A DNA stretch of 64,000 bases from the NCBI RefSeq assembly GCF_026745355.1, contig NC_079202.1, positions 53,920,709 through 53,984,708 of the forward strand, in the 5' to 3' direction. Below are positions 21,960-32,963 of the stretch, piece after piece. Below the pieces are notes generated by a model. It ran no database searches. It was not told the origin of the DNA and saw nothing but the letters and a program-made list of their open reading frames with translations. Positions within the stretch are counted from its first letter, which is position 1; every line of letters begins with the position of its first letter. The position numbers were made by a program, and so were the translations under genes. This DNA is from Beta vulgaris subsp. vulgaris. Its lineage: Eukaryota > Streptophyta > Magnoliopsida > Caryophyllales > Amaranthaceae.

Positions 21960-23275
21960 CAAATCTATAAACCATTTTCTCTCCCCTCCCTTGCACAAAT
22001 AAAACAAAAACTAATGTAGTGCTATCTAACCTCTCGAGTTACGCACTTATGCTACAGTAAATTGATATCAAATTGAAAAGACAAAGAACAACAATAACAT
22101 AAGGATAAAATGAGACAATAAGCGAACTGAAAGATTTAAGTAGAATTGGAAAAGAGGAGACAAACTTTGATCTCTAAATTGTAGAGGTATAGTCATGGAC
22201 AAAAAAAAAACAAGAGACAGAAAGAAAACTAAGAGTTTGAGTGCAGCTTCCTGAAATTGGAGAGGATAGAGTGATTGAAGATGGGACTATAAATATCTTA
22301 ATCATTTCGGAAATTGTTGTAGAAGAGGAGAGAAAGGGGGGGGGGGGTTGTAGGAGGGAGAAAAAGGTGTTCGGTGATGGTAGTACAGAGCAAACAAGGT
22401 TAGTGATGAGTGGGGGTGGTGGCTTGCGCAGGAGGGAGAAAAAAGTGCTCGTGTCATGCGATAGGTGGTGTTGTTCGGTGGTGGTGTCTCGTGAAGGAGA
22501 GAGAAGAGTTAGAGATATATAGTTGGGACTGCTCATAAATAATCCCGAGTTGGGACTGAAAATGACGGAACGTCTATAGTTAGGATTGTCCTATCAATTT
22601 TTCCTAATTTATAACATAATTCTTATTTTCTCTATATTTGTATTAAAAATATAATTAGTGCTCAATACTCGTCCCAGACAATATTCTACTAAGATCTGCC
22701 AGCAGATAGCTTAAGTTTTGTCACTTTGTTGTATTCTTTAATACAAGTAATATACTACCATTATCATAGTCAGATGGAGAGAACCTTCATTTAATACGAT
22801 TGGCCTAACATGGCCTAATATTTTTTGCTACTAATGCATTTTGCTACTAGACATGGTTAAGCTGTAATATACTTCTATATAACAATGATCCAAGGACATT
22901 GTAGAGGATATAAAGGCTCGTATGACTCCTTGTTTCTAGCAAAGACTCTTGTTGTATTTTGTAACTCAATAATATACGTATATGTCAATCTATTTAGCTT
23001 ATGGTCCTAGCTACCACGTTTAGATGCCTTTGTCTTCCCTATTTCGATTGTTGTTGTTACCTTCGAACAACTATGGAAAAATTGCGAGTATAAAGCATCT
23101 AATATCTTTTTCGTTTTAGAGAAAAAGCATCAAATATCTTAGTGTATAGCTTGATATTCAATAAACTAATAACATTGAACTTAATTTGAATAATGCAAAT
23201 ACATGATAAAAACAATGATTTAGCTCCAATAATTATATCATCGTTTTTTTTTCAATTTTTTCTTTTTTGGGGGAC
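21960..23275. other. no gene seen; AT-rich with purine-rich patch
   Basis: 22170-22520 is purine-rich on the plus strand, with a run of about 10 G near 22337. The open frames there are compositional. The remainder is AT-rich with no recognised feature up to the Helitron-type terminus at 23276. Confidence 0.4.
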
Positions 23276-23306
23276 GGCGCGCGTTAGCGCGCCGGCCAAC
23301 AACTAG
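23276..23306 (+). mobile_element. Helitron 3' terminus
   Basis: A GC-rich palindrome (GGCGCGCGTTAGCGCGCC) is followed about 10 bases later by CTAG and then TTTT. The hairpin plus CTRR end followed by T is the Helitron 3' signature. I could not place a matching 5' TC end upstream, so only the terminus is annotated. Confidence 0.75.
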
Positions 23307-23634
23307 TTTTAAAAAAATGTGTAAGTGTAAAAACAAAAAAGAAAAAATTACCTGAATAACTATTAAATTAAATACATCCATAAAATCACTTATAGATTAT
23401 GTCACGCACTCATCGTGTGCAAAAGATACTAGTATTTTATTTTATTTAAGTTCGTACGTATGTGGGTGTAGTAATAGCAGTACAAAGACTAAGCTATTTA
23501 AGTCATGTAATAGTATGTAAAAGTAGAAGCCGTAGTTCCAGATAGTTGCGTTATCCTTGTATGTTGTAACTAAGCACACCAAATGCTTAATTAGCGCGCT
23601 TGCGCATTAACCAGAGATTGCGTGCGCGCAAAGA

Positions 23635-26600
23635 TTAGTTGGGAATGGCGACACTTGCATCGACTCCCAACACAGACTTGAGAATGCCGACACTTGCATC
23701 GATTTCCAGTAGAGGCTTATTGGCTTGCGACAGAGGCTTGAACCCTTGGAGTTGAAGGATATCTCTTGATTCTTCTTCATAAACTATTGCAGAATACTTG
23801 TCCAACAAGGATCCATTAGATGCCTCGAGATCAATATAGTAGGTCACTCCAAGAGTTATGAGTCCATAAGCCTTCAAAACCTTTTCAAACTTCAGGCAAT
23901 GTCCCTGCATATTTCACTAGCAGTCTAGCATGAGTCGCGATATTATATACTTCTTCCGTTTTGTTTTAAGCGCAACAATTAGCCAACAAATGGGTATTAT
24001 TTGTGAGATATAAAATATTCATTTGTTGCATTTAAAACAAAAAGGAGGTAGTATAAGTATGAAGTCGTCCTTTTTTTTCTCTACACTTCGCACAACATGG
24101 TTTATTGAAATATGTCTTGCATTATCTAGTTGTAGGTGTATGCAATTTAGTAAATTGTTTCTGTTTTGATTTCGATTTTAGGCCGAGTCTGTTATAGGTT
24201 AATTAGAAGGGCACTACATTTAAACCCTCATTTTAATTTTTAATTAATCTCTGCCTCATTATTATGTAATATGTACTTTTTCTCCTCAACAGGGGCGGAT
24301 CCAGCGTGGGTTCAACTGAACCCACTCGAATACGCAGAAAAAATTGAATTTAATAGGAAAACAGAGAAATAAGTTATATAAACAAACCAACGAACGCATA
24401 TTGTATGATGACGCTGCATAGCCTAGTGATGTTTCCGCATGAAACTTTCAGCATGTGCAAGTGGCCAAGTATCTTTTTTTAGTCTTTTTTTTCCTCCCTT
24501 TGTTTTTTATATTGTACAACTTATGTTTTCTTTCTTGGTTTTATTTTTGGTTTAATTTTCTTTTTGTTCCAATTTTCTTGTTTAAGCAAACAATTATTCA
24601 TAGCATTAATGATTTATTTACCAACTATATTACAAAGACCTTTATTTGTTTTAGATTTTTTTTATTGTTAACACTATTTCATTTTTTTCTTCGTTTCATG
24701 TGTGGGAGCTTTTAGAGTTTTCAAAACTTATTTTACCTAAAACAAACTAATGAAAATTTATCGATATAAGTTACTGGGATTAGAGTTTTAATTCAATGAC
24801 TGATCAAACGAAGATTAATATATGCAGTGAGCTAGTGAGATTAAATACATATTTTTTTTATCTCATTAAAAAATTACAATAAATTGTCAACTTAAAATGA
24901 AATCAACTAGTATAGATGTTAAACACCTTTGAATATAAGTACCTTTTTTTAGTCTTTTTTTCCTCCCTTTGTTTTTTATAGTAGACAACTTTTGTTTTCT
25001 TTCTTGGTTTATTTTTGGTTTAATTTTCTTTTACTTCCAATTTTCTTGTTTAAGCAAACAATTATTGATAGTATTAGTGATTTATTAACCAACTATATTA
25101 CAAAGACCTTTATTTAGTTTAGATTTTTTTTTTTTTTTTATTGTTAACACTATTTCATTTTTTTTCTTCGTTTCATGTGTGGACAGCTTTTAGAGTTTTC
25201 AAAACTTATTTTACCTAAAACAAACTAATGAAAATTTATTGATATAAGTTAGAGGGATTAGAGTTTTAATTCAATGACTGATCAAACGAAGATTAATATA
25301 TGCAGTGAGCCAGTGAGATCAAATACATATTTTTTTATCTCATTAAAAAATTGAAATAAATTGTCAACTTAGAATAAAATTAACTAGTATAGGTGTTAAA
25401 CACCTTTGCCTTTGTTTTTTATATTATACAACTTATGTTTTCTTTCTTGGTTTTATTTTTGGTTTAATTTTCTTTTTCTTCCAATTTTCTTGTTTAAGCA
25501 AACAATTATTGATAGCATTAGTGATTTATTAACCAACTATATTACAGAGACCTTTATTTATTTTAGATTTTTTTTATTGTTAATACTATTTCATTTTGTT
25601 TCTTCGTTTAATTTTATGTGTGGGAACTTTTAGAGTTTCACCAAAACTTATTTTACCTAAAACAAACTAATGAAAATTTATGGATATAAGTTAGAGGGAT
25701 TAGAGTTTTAATTCAATGACTGATCAAACGAAGATTAATATATGCAATGAGCCAGTGAGATTAAATACATATTTTTTATCTCATTAAAAAATTGAAATAA
25801 ATTGTCAACTTAAAATAAAATCAACTAGTATAGGTGTTAAACACCTTTGAATATAAGTACCTTTTTTTAGTATTTTTTTTCCTCCCTTTGTTTTTTTATA
25901 TTATACAACTTATGTTTTCTTTTTTGGTTTTATTTTCTTTTTCTTCCAATTTTCTTGTTTAATCAAACAATTATTGATAGCATTAGTGATTTATTAACCA
26001 ACTATATTACAAAAACCTTTGTTTATTTTAGATTTTTTATTATTGTTAACACTATTTCAATTTTTTTCTTCGTTTCATGTGTGGGAGCTTTTAGAGTTTC
26101 CAAAGCTTATTTTACCTAAAACAAACTAATGAAAATTTATCGATATAAGTTAGAGGGATTAGAGTTTTAATTCAATGACTGATCAAACGAAGGTTAATTT
26201 ATGCACTGAGCCAGTGAGATTAAATACATATTTCTTTATCTCATTAAAAACTTGAAATAAATTGTCAACTTAAAATAAAATCAACTAGTATAGGTGTTAA
26301 ACACCTTTGAATATAAGTATTAATATTAAAATTTCGCCGCGCACTTCGCATGTATATAAGACTAGTTTTGGCTCTATTTTTGAAATAGTTTGAACCCACA
26401 TGATTCAATTCCTGAATTCACCAACTGTTCCTCAAGATAATAAAACTGCTTTTCCTGTGTCTGTGAACATAGCTAAGAGCCTAACACATTGTTTGTGAAC
26501 CATGATAACACACTGTTCCTCAAGATAATTGTTTTATTAATTCTTCGTTGCTTTAGTGCTTTCCTGATAACATGGTTAATGATTCAAAATCTTGATCGTA

Positions 26601-26819
26601 TTTGGATGCATATATGAAGAAAAAATAGTAGAACTTAATCACATAAAAGTAATTAACAAAATTGCGAATTATTTTACAACAAAAACAATTAATAAGGTAT
26701 GTAGAACAGTAGAAGCTTACGCTCTTGTTGTACTCATTCACAGCCCAAGCAGCTATCTCTTTGATTTTTGGACTGTTTATATCAAATCCAGCGTTGTTCT
26801 GTTCATTGCAGGAAGTCAT
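23635..26819 (-). CDS. cystatin-like gene A
   Basis: Two exons, 26721-26819 and 23635-23904 (minus strand), donor AGC then GTAAGC, acceptor ATATGCAG, phase 0, 122 residues. Exon 1 ends with IAAWAVNEYNKS, matching the phytocystatin LARFAVxxxN helix motif, and the intron lies where plant cystatins carry theirs. Exon 2 begins GHCLKFEKVLK and holds YYIDLEASNG and GFKPL. The QxVxG loop reads LITLG (Gln lost, Gly kept) and the second-loop Pro-Trp is absent. After FKPL comes a tail with ASVGILKSVLGVDASVAIPN. No signal peptide is seen. The family role is inhibition of papain-like cysteine proteases, but key contact residues are missing. The 2.8-kb intron contains a Stowaway MITE and a repeat-bearing Helitron. 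A 3' flank conserved with copies B-D follows the stop. Confidence 0.8.
23950..24051. mobile_element. short Stowaway MITE in cystatin A intron
   Basis: TA-flanked 102-bp element with ends CTTCTTCCGTTTTGTTTTAA and TTAAAACAAAAAGGAGGTAG. Inverted pairing continues through GCAACAA/TTGTTGC. Confidence 0.75.
24466..26365 (+). mobile_element. Helitron 3' part with four ~460-bp tandem repeats
   Basis: Four direct repeats start near 24466, 24943, 25406 and 25853 (the third lacks its first part). Each runs from a T-rich block with CTCCCTTTGTTTTTTATA to GGTGTTAAACACCTTTG. After the last unit come CGCCGCGCACTTCGCATG, CTAG at 26362-26365 and TTTT, a Helitron-type 3' end. The 5' terminus is not located. 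Tandem units near the 3' end are common in Helitrons. Phe/Leu-rich frames repeated here are not genes. Confidence 0.65.
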
Positions 26820-26892
26820 AATTGCAATTTGCAAGTGTTATTATTTGTGGTGTATACTTTGGGAGTATACTAGTTTCGGCCTCTGCCCTCTC

Positions 26893-26902
26893 AATTTATA
26901 GG
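26893..26902 (-). promoter_or_regulatory. TATA box of cystatin A
   Basis: Minus strand reads CCTATAAATTGAGAGGG about 75 bp before the ATG. The same TATA...TTGAGA context stands before B, C and D. Confidence 0.6.
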
Positions 26903-27830
26903 ATGTGATCAATAGGAATCAAAATTATACATCTTCCACAACGTTCGTTAACGTTATTTCGTGGCCGTATGAATATATTCTTTTTGAAGTTTACCTTACG
27001 CTAGCTAGTTGATTCTTTATTATATATTGCTCTAAGAATGTACACGTGCACTGATGACTGATCCCATAATTTAAAGAGGAAATAATGAAAGGGATCATAT
27101 ATTCTTCTACAATAGCTAAAAGTATAGTTAAAATATACTTCCTCCGTTTTATAATATTTGCAACACTTTATACTTTTTATAATTATCACAGGGCTTACGA
27201 TTTTTTTTAAGAGGGCCTTTCACCTATACTCCTAATGCATGTCAAGGCATATTAACATCAATACTGACATTAAATAGTGTTAGCACTAATATTATTTTAT
27301 TGTAGTTTAATTTGATCATTTACAACTTTTTTTTTCAATGTGATAAACGAACATGTATTAGAATGTATTATAGATTGATATTATTGGATGATATATGCTA
27401 ATATGTTAGTTTCCTCATCTTAAGTAATCTTTTAATGGCAATCGTAAACTTTTTTATGTTAGTTTTCTCTTTTTATATCTTTACTCATTATGCATAATTG
27501 TAATTCAAGAAATGAGAAATTCCAAATAGTTTTTTTTAAATTTCAAATTAAGGGTACATAAGTCTTTTTATAAGGGGATACCATAGTTCCTCCCTTGACT
27601 TATACTAGAGATCAATTTAATTGTCAACCGAATATATCTTTTTTTAAGCATATATTCTTGTGAAAGGTTTTATGCATACATTACATCTTATTACAAGTTA
27701 GACAATTTTAAATTTCCTTATTAATTATTACACATAATTGTAGATCAGGAAGGAATCGAATATTAAAAATAATTTACTAAGGGCAAACATAACTCAGCCT
27801 TTGACTCATATAATAGATCAACTAATTCGA
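26903..27830. other. cystatin A upstream region, no gene
   Basis: AT-rich. A single Stowaway-like end (ACTTCCTCCGTTTTATAATA) stands at 27140 without a clear partner. The block just upstream of A (around 26930-27110) resembles the blocks upstream of B, C and D (CCACAACGTT, GGCC, GTTGATTCT), so it is shared promoter DNA. Confidence 0.45.
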
Positions 27831-28113
27831 GGATATAACAACCTAAAGTTAAGTTTTCTTAAAAGGTACAAAAAAAATACTATTTTCGGCGAGAAAGCTA
27901 AATTTTCGGCCTTTGAGTTGCTTAATTACTCTTTGTATAGTGTGTGATATTCAATTGCTTCTATTGCATTCATTTTCCTCCAACTTCATCATTGTCACTT
28001 TGTGGCTCACTCGCGAGTTCCTACCAAGTCAAAGGCCAAAAATTTGACTTTTTCACCAGAAATTATGTTTTTGGTACCTTGTAACAAAACTTAAATTTAA
28101 GTTGGTATATCTC
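27831..28113. mobile_element. inverted-repeat MITE, ~75-bp arms
   Basis: The left arm (GGATATAACAACCTAAAGTT onward, through AAAAGGTAC and TTTTCGGCCTTTGA) pairs with the right arm ending in AAGTTGGTATATC. The arms are imperfect but cover about 75 bp each. No target duplication could be fixed; superfamily unknown. Confidence 0.55.
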
Positions 28114-28515
28114 CACAAAAAAAATTTAGTGAGGTATATCCCTACAAAATGCCTTATTACCCTGCTCAACTTCTATACGTCGCCTATAAAGTACTTAAAA
28201 CCACCCAAAAAAAATTGAAATTACATTTTTAACCTTTTTTTTCCCTAAATCACAGCCCCATCATCAACCACCTCACTCCTGCACCACCACCTCCTGCACC
28301 ACCACCGCCACCCACCAGCCACCCTTCTTACCTCGTTCTTTCTCTTTCATCCTCAATATCAAACCCCCACCCTAGAATATCAGTTTCTTCTTCCTCAATA
28401 TCGAACCCAACCCTCTGTTTCTTCTTCCTCAATATCAAACCCCACCACACATGCTGCACCACTGCCACCCACCAGCCTCCCCTTTACCTTCCTCTTCTCT
28501 TCTGTTGTTCCCGCT

Positions 28516-28998
28516 GTTGAAATTTTTTTACATCGGCGAACGTCCGGCTAGGACGTTCAGCCTAGAGCTGGCCACGGGCCGTGCTGGGCCTGACCACGGG
28601 CTGAAGTGGAATACGGGCCGGGCCAGGCCCGTGGCCCATCAAACTCGTGCCGGGCCGGGCCGGGCTGAAATTGTGGGAAACTTGTCCATGGCCCGGCCGG
28701 GCTCGTGCTCACCGCGGGCCTGGTCCAAAAATTACAGTTTTTGAAAAAAAAAAATTGCAAGGCCCACGGGCTCGTGCCGGGCCCGGGCCGAAATCTAAAA
28801 TCTCCAAACGTGCAAGGCCCACGGCCCATGTTACGGCCAGCGGGCCGGGCCGAAAACGGGCCGGCTCGGGCAGCCCGCGGGCCAGCCCGGCCCATGGCCA
28901 CCTTTAGTTTAGCCCATGGGGCGATCATCCCGGCCGGACGATCGCCCCATGGGCTGAACGTCCTGGCCGGACGTTCGCCGATATAAAAAAATTTCAAC
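28516..28998. mobile_element. GC-rich foldback element interrupted by a hAT
   Basis: GTTGAAATTTTTTTACATCG, GCGAACGTCCGGC pairs with GCCGGACGTTCGCCGATAT, AAAAAAATTTCAAC. Once the inserted hAT is removed, an inner perfect palindrome (ATGGGGCGATC ... GATCGCCCCAT) lies on the right. The element is therefore mostly self-complementary. Confidence 0.7.
28563..28906. mobile_element. short hAT element, GGGCC-rich
   Basis: Ends TAGAGCTGGCCACGGG and CCATGGCCACCTTTA. The flanking 8-mers are GTTCAGCC and GTTTAGCC (7 of 8 equal). The body is made of CGGGCC/GGCCCG motifs. It is nested in the foldback element 28516-28998. Pro/Arg/Ala-rich frames on both strands here are compositional. Confidence 0.75.
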
Positions 28999-29554
28999 CC
29001 ATGGTGGATGCAGTGGAGGACGTTAGGTGATGGTCTGGAGGTCGACTGTGGTAGTGAGAAGGTAGGTGGTGATGGTGGGGTGGGGGGTGGTGGGTAGTGT
29101 AGAAAAGAGGAAAGGGTAAAGTGGTCTATAAAAATATATTTTGGGCGATTTTAAGTACTTTACGGGCGATGTTTAAGGTATGTCGTCGATCACAAAAAAC
29201 TCTTAATATTTTAACCCACTCTTTTGTTTCTCTCTATTACTTTTCACTTCCTCTCTCTACCTTTTCAGTTTCTCTCTCATGCTTTTGTACTTTCTCCGTA
29301 GTTCTTCTCAAAGTGAAGTGAGTAAATTGAAAAGAAACCGAGAGAGTAAATTGTATAAAGCATCATGCAGCATATATAATTGGGATCCATAAGATCCGTT
29401 TTATTCAAGTATGTAAGGGCAGTAGTAGTACAATAACTAAGTCATGTAAAACTATGCAATAGTAGTAGTTTTGGTGTACCCGTAACCAAGCACACCAAAC
29501 GCCTAATTAGGTTGCACATCTTTTTGCGATTGCGTGTGCATGATTGCGTGAAGT

Positions 29555-30586
29555 TTAAAGAATTCCGATACTTGCATCGACTCCCAACAGAGGCTTGAGA
29601 ATGCCGATACTTAAATCGACTCCCAACAGAGGCTTGAGAATGCCGATACTTAAATCGAGTCCCAACAGAGGCTTGAACTCGTCTAGTCGAATGCTCGAGC
29701 CATTAACATATACTTGTGCAAAACAGTTGTGCAACAAGCTACCAATAGATACCTCCATATCAATATAGTAGTTCACACCAGCATTAACATAGAGTGCTTC
29801 TGCTTTGGAAGCCTTTACAAACTTGATCGAGCTATTTCCCTGCAAAACTTCACTAGCATTAGTCTTGAATCTATATATATACCTCCTCCATTTTCTTTTA
29901 ACACTTAGGGGGATTATTTGTTATGATTGAAAAGGATTTGAATAAGGAGGGAAAATGGAGATAATAATAATTGTAAACTTTGATAGTTATTTGGTATTCT
30001 TGTGGAATGGAAACAATTATGATTGAGGAAGGAAGCGTGATATGTTTCCACTAGTTTGATAAGGGTAGCAAATGGGAGGATTGTGTTTCCCTCCGAAAAC
30101 GGTATTTGCTTTTTAACACTCATACCAAACACTTAAAATGAAAACGCTTATTTGAATCCGTTTCCTACCTCTAATTTTTCCATACCAAACACCCTCTTAG
30201 AATAATAAACATGCGTTAGAAAACTTGATCGTATTTGAAAGTGTACATATATTATATATAAGAAATTTTTCTAGTCATATGACCAAAAAGTATTTATAGT
30301 CATATCTGAGATTTGTATTAGATTGGTATCAATGTTGTGTCATTTTATTTAGAATATTAAATTCATTTACTTATAGATAATTGAAGATATTAATGTCGCC
30401 TGTGGATCGGAGATTCTATGCACAAGCTCGCTAAGTTCAAATAAAGAGCCAATGAAAGGAGAAAGAAAAGCTTACACTTTTGTTGCACTCATTCACAACC
30501 CAAGCACAAACCCCTTGGATCTGTGGACTGCTTGGGTCGACATACACACGCCTATCAGCCTTGATTTGTTGTATAGAGGAACTCAT
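29555..30586 (-). CDS. cystatin-like gene B, expanded C-terminal repeat
   Basis: Exons 30476-30586 and 29555-29839 (minus strand), phase-0 join, 131 residues. Exon 1 gives MSSSIQQIKADRRVYVDPSS and VCAWVVNECNKS (helix motif diverged, Tyr to Cys). Exon 2 gives SSIKFVKASKAEALYVNAGV and YYIDMEVS; the loop reads YVNAG and no Pro-Trp is present. The end is three tandem copies of a 13-residue unit of the type KPLLGVDASIGIL (39-bp DNA repeats at 29560-29675). It is the most diverged of the four. The intron carries a Tourist-like MITE. A 3' flank shared with the other copies includes AATAAA (minus strand) near 29400. Confidence 0.75.
29560..29675 (-). repeat. 39-bp coding tandem repeat, cystatin B C-terminus
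   Basis: Three consecutive units, each carrying GAATGCCGATACTT or a close variant plus TCGACTCCCAACAGAGGCTT. Each encodes 13 residues of the C-terminal tail. Two related, more diverged units exist in A, C and D. Confidence 0.85.
29908..30196. mobile_element. Tourist-like MITE in cystatin B intron
   Basis: TTA on both sides. Ends GGGGGATTATTTGTTATG and CATACCAAACACCCTC form imperfect inverted repeats. A second CATACCAAACAC lies just inside the right end. Fits a PIF/Harbinger MITE. Confidence 0.6.
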
Positions 30587-30668
30587 AACTTGCGGGTGTT
30601 TTTCTGTATTATTTGTGTGTGTTTGTTGTGTTTATGTTGGAGTACTTCAGTTTCAACAACCGGTTTCT

Positions 30669-30678
30669 CAATTTATAG
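30669..30678 (-). promoter_or_regulatory. TATA box of cystatin B
   Basis: Minus strand CACTATAAATTGAGAAACC about 85 bp before the ATG, in the same sequence context as gene A. Confidence 0.55.
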
Positions 30679-30699
30679 TGATGGGAATTAGAATCGATC

Positions 30700-31339
30700 A
30701 AAGTTTTCATATTCCACAAGTGGCCTTATGAATATATTCTTGTCAAGTTCAACATCAACTTATTCTTCTCTCAGCTCGTTGATTCTTAGTTATATAATGC
30801 TGTAAGAATATATAATGTGTCACATGCAATTATCTCACATTTTTATGAATAAAAGGACATAAAGAGATTAAATTTTATAATCTTCTACAATTATGGAAAA
30901 TCAGTTTGATGTTTTAAGGATCTGATCTCCTTATCATCCCTGATTCGTATTGTCGTTAAAATATAATGTGAATATGAATGTTTTTTTTTTCGTCTCGCAC
31001 TCATGATATAAGATTGGTATCAGTATTGTTTAAGGCAAATTTCACATAAAGAAGAATTTGTTTGGAGAGGGGGTTGACAATTAACTTGCGAATAATAAGG
31101 ACTTGCGAGAAATAAAGTTGCGCAAAGAGCAAGAACACAACCATTTTTACGTGGAAACCCTTTGGAAACGAGGGGAAAACCACGGGAGGATTGGTATTCC
31201 GCCAAATTCACTAAGTTGCTTTAGTTTGTCAGAGGACAAGTGTTTTAGCTAGAGAAAGAGTAAAGAGAGTAATGAGTGATGATTTATAATATGCGAGCTA
31301 ATGGATTATTCATACTAAGTTAAAATTTTAAAAATTCTC
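30700..31339. other. cystatin B upstream, then retroelement-like stretch
   Basis: 30700-31000 is AT-rich upstream DNA sharing short blocks with the other cystatin promoters. 31020-31270 contains ACGTGGAAACCC and GGGGAAAACCACGGG, a pattern often seen in plant LTR elements, but no ends could be defined. Confidence 0.3.
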
Positions 31340-31956
31340 TTCCCTAGGCTATTCTCTATCTCTACTGACCCCTACGCCACTATTGATTCTCTTGCCATCT
31401 GGGATGGCCATGACTGGCATTGGTTCTTTACATGGCGCAGATCACTTCGTCCGCGAGATTTAGAAGAAAGGGATTTATTGTTTGCCTTGCTTAGAATGTA
31501 ACCCTTGACCTATCATTATCAATGGATGATTCCTTGGTTTGGACTCCGCAAAAATCTGGAATCTTCTCCGTTAAATCAGCCTCATTCGAAATAGAAAATG
31601 CTCGAAATTTTCTCATCAAGATATTATCAAAGGAATTTGGAGAGGTTTAGTTCCACATAGGGTAGAAATATTTGCTTGGCTTTCGATCTTGGGAATCAAT
31701 ACGAGATCAAAATTGGCTAGTATTGGTACAATTCCAAAGGACCTTTCTTTTTGTGGATTATGTCAAAACCACATTGAAACTACGAACCATCTTCTGCTCC
31801 ATTGCCCCTTTTCATGGGCGTTATGGACGTGGTGGTTAAAGCTATGGAGCTTGTCTTGGGTTCATCCTTTGTAATATCCCGAAAATTTAAACTTCCCTAA
31901 ATTAATTAATAATAGTTAGTGATTAAATTTTTCCTTTAATTATAAGGTATGACTAA

Positions 31957-32963
31957 GGGCCTGTTCTCCCCAGCTTATTTTCAGTTCAGTTCAGTTCAGT
32001 TCAGTTCAGCTCTAATAAGTTCAGTTCAGTTCAGTTCAGCTCCAATAAGTTCAGTTCAGTTCAGTTCAGCTCCAATAAGTTCAATTCAGATCAGTTCAGT
32101 TCAGTTCAGTTCAGATCAGTTCAGTTCAGTTCAGCTCTATTCTTTTATAACCATTTTGTTAAATATTATTATTATTATGTTGGTATAATTTATTTTACTA
32201 ATTACTATTATTATTATTTAAATATATATTTACTATTAAGTATTATTATTATTATTATTATATTATTGTTGTTTCTATATATTTTTTTTATTGTAGCTTT
32301 ACTAATTATTATTACTATTATTATTAGGAGGAACATGGTTTAGGTCAAAGCACAAATAAACCCACTTTTTTTAGCCCATAAACCAATCAAATCGCGTCAA
32401 GACGGTTTATGATGTAATTTTCGCGGTCCAACCCAATCATTATTTTTATTACTAAATATTTTTAAATTATTAAATCTAATTATGAAAATAGTAATATTAA
32501 TTTACTTCTTAGATATTATTGTTATTATATATCATCGTCAAGTATTAATATATTAATACAAATAATATAAAATAATTATTATTAATTATCATTACTATCA
32601 TTAATTATTATTATTATTATTAATTTATGATTATTAATATTATTTATTTATAACTGTCATTTAAAAATATTCAAAATACTACTATTATTATTATTCATTA
32701 TTATTACTTATCATTATAATTATTATTTAATATTCATATTATTATTGTTTAAAATATTATTTATATATTTATTACATTCAATTTATTTCAATGTAATATA
32801 ATTCAATTCAATTTAATTCAATTCAGTTCAGTTCAATTCAGTTCAGTTCAGTTCAGTTCAGTTCAGTTCAGCTCAGCTCAGCTCTGATAAGTTCAGTTCA
32901 GTTCAGCTCCGATAAGTTCAGTTCAGTTCAGTTCAGTTGTTTTATGCCGAAGAGAACAGGCCC
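31957..32963. mobile_element. PIF/Harbinger-like element with GTTCA arrays
   Basis: TAA on both sides. Ends GGGCCTGTTCTC and GAGAACAGGCCC are perfect inverted repeats. Both ends hold (GTTCA)n-type pentanucleotide arrays (31980-32130 and 32815-32935) in the same sense, around an ATT/ATTATT-rich core. Related copy at 50226-50494. Confidence 0.8.

Larger units (their letters stand above)
28174..29170. mobile_element. outer inverted-repeat element containing two nested ones
   Basis: TCGCCTATAAAGTACTTAAA near 28180 pairs with TTTAAGTACTTTACGGGCGA near 29150, extending through CCACCC/GGGCG. The left interior is CCA/CAC-rich and the right interior GGTGG-rich, so the arms may pair further. It encloses 28516-28998. 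Exact ends and superfamily are uncertain. Confidence 0.5.

Noticed and set aside
24455..25633. Repeated Phe/Leu-rich frames resembling membrane proteins
   Set aside because: Each falls at the same place in a Helitron tandem repeat unit. T-rich DNA explains the hydrophobicity.
28451..28997. Several Pro/Arg/Gly-rich frames, up to 146 residues
   Set aside because: They read the GGGCC motif of the hAT and foldback in different frames on both strands.
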